From positions 1 through 7,316 of the forward strand of contig JAEWJG010000388.1 in the NCBI GenBank assembly GCA_023386675.1: 7,316 nucleotides of DNA, in the 5' to 3' direction. Shown piece after piece: positions 1 to 6,800 of this stretch; the stretch's first letter is position 1; each line of letters begins with the position of its first letter. This DNA is from Actinomycetes bacterium (GTDB taxonomy: Bacteria > Actinomycetota > Actinomycetes > Actinomycetales > Microbacteriaceae). The notes beneath the pieces are model-generated. The model saw only the letters and a list, made by a program, of their open reading frames with translations, was not told where the DNA came from and did not search any database. The position numbers and the translations under genes were made by a program.

Positions 1-763
1 TCGCGCTGAGGGCGATGACCGCCGCGACGTCGCTGGCCGAGTCCCAGAGCCCGTGCAGCACGGCGACGCCGAGGTACGTGACGACGATCCAGATCGAGAA
101 CCGGAAGCGGTCGCGTCCCCGCGCCGCGCCGAACAGCACCGCGCCGAGCACCGCCGTCCACAGCACGTGGCCGACCGGCGCCAGGATGGCGCGCAGAACC
201 TCCGTCTGCAGCAGCGAGACCAGGTCGATCCCGCGCGAGGTGATGGCCGCGTTGAACGCGTAGCCGGCGGACTCGAACGCGGCGAACCCGGCACCGACGG
301 TCGCGCCGAGCAGCGCGCCCTGCGTCGCGGTCTTCGGCACGGCACGCCAGCCGATGACGATGAGCAGCACCGCCTTCACGAACTCCTCGATGAGGCCGAC
401 CAGCAGGTACAGCGACCAACTCTGGTGCAGGTTCACCTCGAGGAGGGATGCGCCCAGCACGCCGAAGATCCCGCCGATGAAGAACGCGAGCACGAGCTGC
501 AGCGAGCTGACGCTGCCGGTCACGCGCTCGATGGCGAAGAGCACGACGCAGAACGGCACGAGGAAGCTGCCGAGCAGGATGAGCGTCGGGATCAGGTTCG
601 TGTTGCCGGTGAACGCTGTGACGACGATCGTCAGGATCCACAGCGCGAGGCCGGTCAGCAGCGTCTTCCACCACCAGCCGTGGTGGTGGTGCGGGTGCGG
701 GGCGGGGGCGACCGGTGCCGGGCCGGGTGCGGCGGCCGTCTGGGGCTCATCCATGCGGGTCAT
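1..763 (-). CDS. PrsW-family intramembrane protease (C terminus beyond left edge)
   Basis: Translating the minus strand from the ATG at 763 gives 254 residues with no stop before the window edge, so the gene is 3'-partial. After a Pro/Ala-rich, His-rich N-terminal tail (PHPHHHH, residues 23-27, then WWW at 30-32) come about seven hydrophobic segments, roughly at residues 31-51, 56-77, 88-107, 115-138, 148-170, 195-212 and 223-240. The family's conserved motifs sit in them: EEFVK (E126, E127, K130), FAAFE (F160 to E164), a His in PVGHVLWTA (H199) and HGLWD (H237, D241). PrsW proteins are membrane-embedded proteases; in Bacillus subtilis PrsW cuts the anti-sigma factor RsiW at site 1. The substrate here is unknown. 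The ATG at 763 is the first start codon after the upstream gene's TGA; an in-frame ATG at 754 is an alternative. GGTGGG just upstream is a weak, closely spaced ribosome-binding site that partly overlaps a hairpin. Family assignment is confident; regulatory role is inference. Confidence 0.9.
   Translation of the reverse strand, partial: MTRMDEPQTAAAPGPAPVAPAPHPHHHHGWWWKTLLTGLALWILTIVVTAFTGNTNLIPTLILLGSFLVPFCVVLFAIERVTGSVSSLQLVLAFFIGGIFGVLGASLLEVNLHQSWSLYLLVGLIEEFVKAVLLIVIGWRAVPKTATQGALLGATVGAGFAAFESAGYAFNAAITSRGIDLVSLLQTEVLRAILAPVGHVLWTAVLGAVLFGAARGRDRFRFSIWIVVTYLGVAVLHGLWDSASDVAAVIALSA
668..689 (-). repeat. Perfect inverted repeat inside the start of the protease gene
   Basis: CCACCACCA at 668-676 and TGGTGGTGG at 681-689 are exact reverse complements separated by four bases. 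On the minus-strand transcript this is a 9-bp stem with a CGGC loop, about 75-95 bases after the start codon. It arises because a His run (CAC codons) is followed by Gly and then three Trp codons (TGG). The repeat is certain; a function in translation or mRNA structure is speculative, and it may just reflect the His and Trp runs. Confidence 0.6.
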
Positions 764-769
764 GATCCC

Positions 770-806
770 ACCGGGCGGGCGCGAGACAAGCCCGTGCCCG
801 CCCGGT
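770..806 (-). terminator. GC-rich intergenic hairpin: terminator or translational-coupling element
   Basis: Positions 770-780 and 796-806 are perfect 11-base reverse complements (ACCGGGCGGGC and GCCCGCCCGGT). Two further pairs form inside the stem after one mismatch, leaving a 9-base loop. Read in the minus direction, the stem starts five bases after the surface-protein stop codon (812-814) and ends six bases before the protease ATG at 763. No T-run follows, so it is not a classical intrinsic terminator, although U-tract-poor hairpins are reported after genes in high-GC actinobacteria. Its downstream arm overlaps the only visible GGTGGG ribosome-binding site, so it may instead limit protease translation. 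The structure is seen; the role is inferred. Confidence 0.55.
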
Positions 807-811
807 ATGCG

Positions 812-3800
812 TCACTCGTGTCCGCGACGGCGACGCAGCATCCCGAGCGCGAGCAGCGCCACCCCGACGAGCGCGGCCAGTGCCGCCCACAGCGTCGCAG
901 GCACCGCATCCGAGCCCGTCGAGGCCAGGCCGGCCCTGGGCGGGTCGGTGACCGCCGCGCAGGAGACGCCCGGGTCGCCGCAGGCGCCGGAGCCGGTGGA
1001 CGCGGTCCACGGGCCGGTCGGGGTCTCGACCGAGGCGCGGTTCACCGTGTCCACCGACGCGACGAGCTTCGTCGTGACCGTCATCGTCGCCGAGGCTCCC
1101 GCCCCCAGGGTTGCAAGCGTCCAGTGCAGGGAGCCGGGGCCGGCGGTCGCCTGCGGCGAGGTGCCGGTCACCTGGAGACCCGTCGGGAGGGTGTCGGTCA
1201 CCTTCACGTTCGTCGCGTCGATCGCGCCGTCGTTGGTGACCCGGATCGTGTAGACGATCGTGTCGCCGAGGGAGGCGGCCGAGCGGTCGGCCTGCTTGAG
1301 GATGCTCAGGTGCCCGATCTGGAACGTGTTCGTCACCGTGACCGTCGCCGCCGCGCCGGCGGGCACGGTGATCGTGCCGTTCGCGGGAGCGTAGGACGTC
1401 GCAGTCGCGAGGCCCGCATCCGCCTCGTCCACCACGCAGGAGGCGCCGGCCAGGATGCCGTCGACGGTGGCGGTGTAGCCGTTCGCCTCCGACAGGGTCC
1501 GGGTGGCGTCCGCGCCGAGGTCGAGCGGGGTGATCACGCCGTCGATCACCGCGGTGCAGGTCAGCTGGACGGTGAAGGGTCCGGCACCGAACAGGGCGAC
1601 GCCGGGCCCGACGCGCTTCTTGTCGATGGTGACCGAGCCCGTGTCGAAGGTGTTCGTGATGGTGACCGCCGCGGGCGCTCCCGCCGGGACCGTCACGCCG
1701 CCGGCCGGCGCGATCGCGACGGAGCTCGCCCCGCCGGTCGCGGTCTCGGCGACGTCGCAGTGCGCGCCCTGGATGAGGCCCGTCACCGTGGCGGTGTAGC
1801 CGTGTGCGGCATCCAGGGTCACCGCGCCGCCGTTCGGCAGCGGGATGGTGAGCGTCACGCCGTCCTTCACCCAGGTGCAGGTGAGCTGAGCGGTGAACGG
1901 TCCGTCGCCGTAGCGCGCGACACCGTCGCCGGTGCGCACCTTGGTGATCTCGACCGAGCCGGCGGAGAACGTGTTGGTCACATCCACCGTCACGACCGCG
2001 GTGCCCGCGTCGTCACCCGGGATGACGACGGTCGGCGCGCTCACCGTGGAGCCGGTCGCGCCTCCCGTCGCGGTCTCGGCGACCGCGCACGAGGTGCCCG
2101 CCGGGAAGGTTCCCGGCACGGTGAGCGTCTCGCCGCCCCGGATGCTCAGGTCGCCGTCGAACAGCGTCTGCGTCCCGTCGTACGTGCAGGTGACGTGGAG
2201 GGTGAACGGCCCGTCGCCGTAGCCGGCCGCCACGTCCCCGTCGACGGTCTTGGTGACCGCGAGCGTGCCGGACGCGTAGTGGTTGGTCACCACGGCGGTG
2301 TCGTCGGCGCGGACGACCACGACGGCCTGCGTGCCGGCGGACTCGGCGCCGCCGTCCACGGCGATGCCCACGTGGTTCGGGGCGGTCGCCGCGCCGTCGG
2401 CGTCGGTCTCGGTGACGGTGCACGCCGCGCCGACCGGCAGGCTCGCGATCGTGCGGCTGGCGCCGTCGCTGAGGGTGAACGCGGCGTCACCGGCGGCGAG
2501 CGGGACGGTGGATCCGAGCGCCGACACGCAGGTGACGGTGAACGAGAACGGACCGAACGATCCGGTCGTCGCCGCGGTGTCCACGTGCTTGGTGACGGTG
2601 AGCGAGGTCAGCTCGTAGTCGTTCACGATCGCGACCTGCTGCGCGGCGGGAACCGGCTGCGAGGCATCCGCGGCGGCGATGGTGACCGACGACGGGGTGA
2701 CCGTACGCGTCGACTCGCCGTAGGAGCCGGGCGCGCCGTGCTCGACGGTCTGGCAGACGGCGCCGGTCGGGATGCCGTCGATGCGGGCGGTGTAGCCGTT
2801 CGCGCTCGACAGCGTGACCGATGCGTTCGCGCCGAGGTCGACGGCGGCTCCTCCGATGGTGCAGCCGACGTCGGCGACGAAGCTCGTCGGCGCGAACTGC
2901 GCCGCCGGTCCGGTGACCGTCTTGGTCACCTGCAGCGGACCGCCGGTCAGGATGACGCCCGCCTTGATCGGCTCCTGCGGGCCGGCCGGCTGCGACCCCG
3001 ACGCGTAAGTCGGGTAGAAGCCGAACGAGTTCCACGCCCGGACGCCGCTGACCGGAGCGGTGACCGGAGCGCGGCCGTCGCCGGCCGAGGTGGTCGGGAC
3101 GTTGGTCGTGGAGTACGTGATCGTGAGGGATGCGCCTGCCGGCAGGACGCCGCCCGGCGCCTTGCTGAAGTCGAACACGAGCTTCACCGCGGTGACGGCG
3201 GCGGGGTCGACGCTCGTGCCGACCGCGGAGGCGGGGCTCCACGAGCCGGCCGGGCAGGACTTGCCCGGGGTGATCTCGTTCGTGCACGGGCTCGCGCCGG
3301 TGGTCACGAACCAGTTCATCACCGCTCCGGCGGCCTCGGCCGACGGCAGGTAGGAGACGTCGCCGTTGAAGCGCGGGGCGTAGACCGAGCCCCGCGGCGA
3401 GGGGTCGACCACGCCGACGTCGCCGTTGCGCGGGAACACGTCCACGGCGGTGAGCGCGGTCGCCGCGACGTTGCCACCGTTGGTCAGCTCGAGCTTCCAG
3501 GAGTCGGTGTGCCCGATCCCGCTCACCGCTGCGCACGGGTAGCGGTAGAAGCCGTCCGCGTCCGCGGTGCAGGGGACGGCCGCGTTGGCGACGTTCTGCG
3601 AGGCGCCGGTGTCGGACTTCACGCCCTTGGAGGCGGTGAACGAGCCCTGCGAGAGCGTGGTCACCACGTTGGTGGTGGAGCAGGTGTTGTTCGCGAAGGA
3701 CACCGCACGGCCGTTGCCCGGGTTGAGCGCGGTGCAGGCGCTCGAGGTCAGCGCCCGGTCGGTACTCACACCGAACGAGTTGGTGGCCGTCGTCGCCGGG

Positions 3801-6800
3801 GCGAGGCCCGGCTTGATCTGCAGCGACAGCGTGATGCTGTACGTCTCCCCCGGCGCGAGGGCCGAGCCGGCGGGCCACGTGAAGCGGATCGCGCGGGTCG
3901 ACGTGTCGTAGGTCCGGGTCGCGCTCGACGCCGCGGTCGGCAGCGTGCCACCGGTGGACGTGCTGTACGACGGCACGTTCGTCGGCACGAACAGCAGCGA
4001 GCCGTCGGCGGGCAGCGTGTCGGTCACCACCGGGTTCGGGAGGACGCCCGTCCCGGTGTTCTTGAAGCGCAGCGTCCAGTTGACCTCGCGTCCGGAGGCG
4101 GCCTGTCCGGGGCTGGTCTTCTCGACGGCGAGCGCGGCGGTGCCGGGGTCGACGGTGAAGGTCGCGGTGGCCGAGGCGGGATTCGCGGTCACCGTGTTGT
4201 ACGAGGCGTTGGCGACCACGGTGTCCGTGACGGTGCCCGGCGCGGTCTCTCCCGGCATCGGGGTCGTCGCCACGCTGGAGGTCACCGGGCCGGAGCCGTC
4301 GCGCAGGGTCGTGCGCAGCGACACGTTGAGCACTACGTTGTCCGCGTTTGCACTCGCGGCGAACGACGTGCCGTCGGACTTCGTGTAGGTGAAACGGAGT
4401 CCGGTGACGTTCGCCGCGGTCGCGCCCGCGGGCAGCGCCGCCGAGGAGATCGTCGTCGGGGCACCGAGCGTCCACACCGCCTGGGCGCCCTGGCCGGTCT
4501 GCGCATCCACCTGGATGCGGTCCGCGCCGGTCGGCGTGTTGGGCAGCGAGAACGACTTCAGGGTGAAAGCGTTCCAGAAGGTGGCGGTGGAGTCCTCGAT
4601 CACGAGAACCTTCGGCGCGAGCGTGCCCGTGGAGCGGGCGCGCAGAGCGACCTGGATCGGGTCGATCGGAGCCGCCTGCAGGGTGTGCGTCGGGGTGAAC
4701 GTCTTGCCGGTTGCGACCTGGAGGTTGCCGTTCGCGAGCGTGACGGACGCGCTGGCGGCGTCCGCGGCGACGGTGGCCGGGTAGACGTCGTCGTGCAGCG
4801 TGCCGTGAGCGGTGTTGTTCACGGTGCCGGGCACCAGGGCGGCTCCGGTCGAGCGCGTGGTCGGACGCAGCTGCGCGGACAGCGTGACGATCGCCTTCTG
4901 CCCTGGCGCGATGGTGCCACCAGAGCCGTCCGGTCCCTGGGCGTTCGTGCCGCGGAACAGCACGCTGACGCCGACGACGTCGAGCAGGTTCGCGGGTGTC
5001 AACGCCGTCGCCTGCGCGATGGTCAGCGACTGGACGGTGACCGTGCCGTCGGCGGCGCGGTGCAGCAGCTGGACGGAGCTCTGCGAGGCCTGCACGCCGG
5101 CCGCGGCCGTCGTGTTGATCGCGATCTTCGTCAGGTTCAGCCGCTCGAACGGGTTGGCCGACGGATCGTACGCGCCGAACGCGCACGGCGTCGCTCCCTC
5201 GTTCGCGTTGAGGCAGTCGATCGGGTCGCTCAGCCGCAGCTGCCAGGTGTTGGTGGTCGACGTGTTCTGGATGCTCTCCGTGTACGTCGTCGTCGGGTAC
5301 GACGCGGCCGGGACATCCGGCTGCGGGATGACGAGGCCCACCGGCGACGCGGCCTTGGTCACCTTCGTGGTGAAGGTCGGGTCGAGGATCAGGACCTTGT
5401 CGTCCGCGAGGCGGGTGAAGGATGCACCCGAGGCCGGGGTCGAGAGGACCGCGACCTGGTTGTCGACCGAGCCCTGCGAGCCCGCGTTGTAGACGCGTGT
5501 GCCGGTCACCCAGTCGTTGATCGTCGAGCCGCGGACGCTGTTGCGCAGCTGCAGCACGAGGTGGAGCGTGCGCGCGTTGGCGTCGGGACCGGGGAAGGCG
5601 CCGGCCGCGGCGCTCGCCACGCCGGAGCCGACGGCCGGAGCGGTCGGGTCGCCGGTCGCGGCGATGGCGGCCGCACGGTTCGGGCTCTCGATGAAGGTGA
5701 GGCGTACGCCCTGGGTGGACGACTTCTCGGCGGCGCTCAGCGTGTACCCGCCGAACCGGCCGTCGCAGGAGCCGGCGGTGGCGCAGGCCTTCGCCGTCAC
5801 GTCGTTCCAGCTGGTGCCGTCGAACAGCTCGACCTTCGAGACCGCGTCCCAGCGGATCAGCGGGTCGTAGGTGGCACCCGCGGTCTGCGTCGGCGTGATC
5901 GGGTCGATGCGGGTCAGGTCGAACGCCTGGAAGACGCTTCCGCTGACCGGCGACGGGCTGGCCGCATCCTGGACGGCCATCGACCGGATGCCCGTGACCT
6001 GTGTGCCCCAGCCCAGCGTGACGCCGGTGGTCGTGCCCGACTGCGCCTGGAGGATCTTGTTGCCGTCCCAGGCCTTGCTGGCGGCCACGCCCCCGCCACC
6101 GGGGCCGCCGGAGGTGGCCTGGATGTTCGCCGAGCCGCAGTCGCTGGACGGCTGGCTGGTGATCGTCATGCCGCCGTTGACCGTGCCCGCGGCGGTCGCG
6201 ACCGCGCAGTTCTGGTAGGTGGTGACGGTCGGGTACGTGCCGGGGTTGGTCACGCCGGTGCCGTCGCGCAGCTGGCCGCGGGCGACGAAGCCGATCGCCG
6301 GCTTGACGTTGGTCGCCTGGCCGAACCCGGCGGCGTCGGCGAACGTGAAGCGGAGGCCCCTGAGGTCGGTGTGCCTGGTGCCGGCCGGAAGCTTGTCATC
6401 GAGGTTGGCGGAGTACGTGACCGCCTTGGAGGTCGCATCCACCGTGTCCAGCGTCTGCCAGGTGCTGCCGTCGGTCGTGTACTCGATGGTCAGCGTGGAG
6501 CCGGACGGCACGGAGGTCGGGGCGATGGAGGCGGCGTCGAAGGCGTTCCAGTACGCCGATGCGGGATCCTGCGGTTCGGTGATGACGATGGTGTCGGGGC
6601 GCACGGAGCTCGTGTTCGCCGGCGTCTGCGCCGACAGCTGGACGAGGCTCGAGCTGCCCGGGATGAGGGTGCCGCCCGAGACGGTCTTCTTGAGGCCGAT
6701 GATCACCTCGGGGAAGTAGACCTCGAGGTCGGCGTTCGCGACATCCGTGCCCGTCCCTGCGGCGTTCGTGCCGGTGACGGTGACGTTGTTCGGGTAGGTC

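Noticed and set aside
770..814. UGA plus downstream stem as a selenocysteine insertion signal
   Set aside because: The UGA follows a complete sorting signal with its basic tail, which is the expected end of such proteins, and no selenoprotein motif surrounds it.
354..1253. 299-codon plus-strand open frame overlapping both genes antisense
   Set aside because: It lies opposite two well-supported genes, is rich in Ser, Arg, Pro and Thr without domain features, and is the kind of open frame that GC-rich third positions create on the opposite strand.
1313..2941. DNA-level direct repeats of a mobile or CRISPR-like kind
   Set aside because: The repetition is at protein level with diverged DNA and variable unit length, as in tandem Ig-like domains; there are no short identical repeats with unique spacers.
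2487..5186. 899-codon minus-strand frame inside the surface-protein gene
   Set aside because: Its product is an Arg/His/Gly/Ala-rich low-complexity string, typical of a shifted frame in high-GC coding DNA. The overlapping frame has recognisable domains.
3945..6719. Series of 100-230-codon plus-strand frames (for example 4812-5492, 5499-5870, 6219-6719)
   Set aside because: All are antisense to the surface-protein gene, abut one another by chance at stops, and show no family motif, signal peptide or ribosome-binding pattern.
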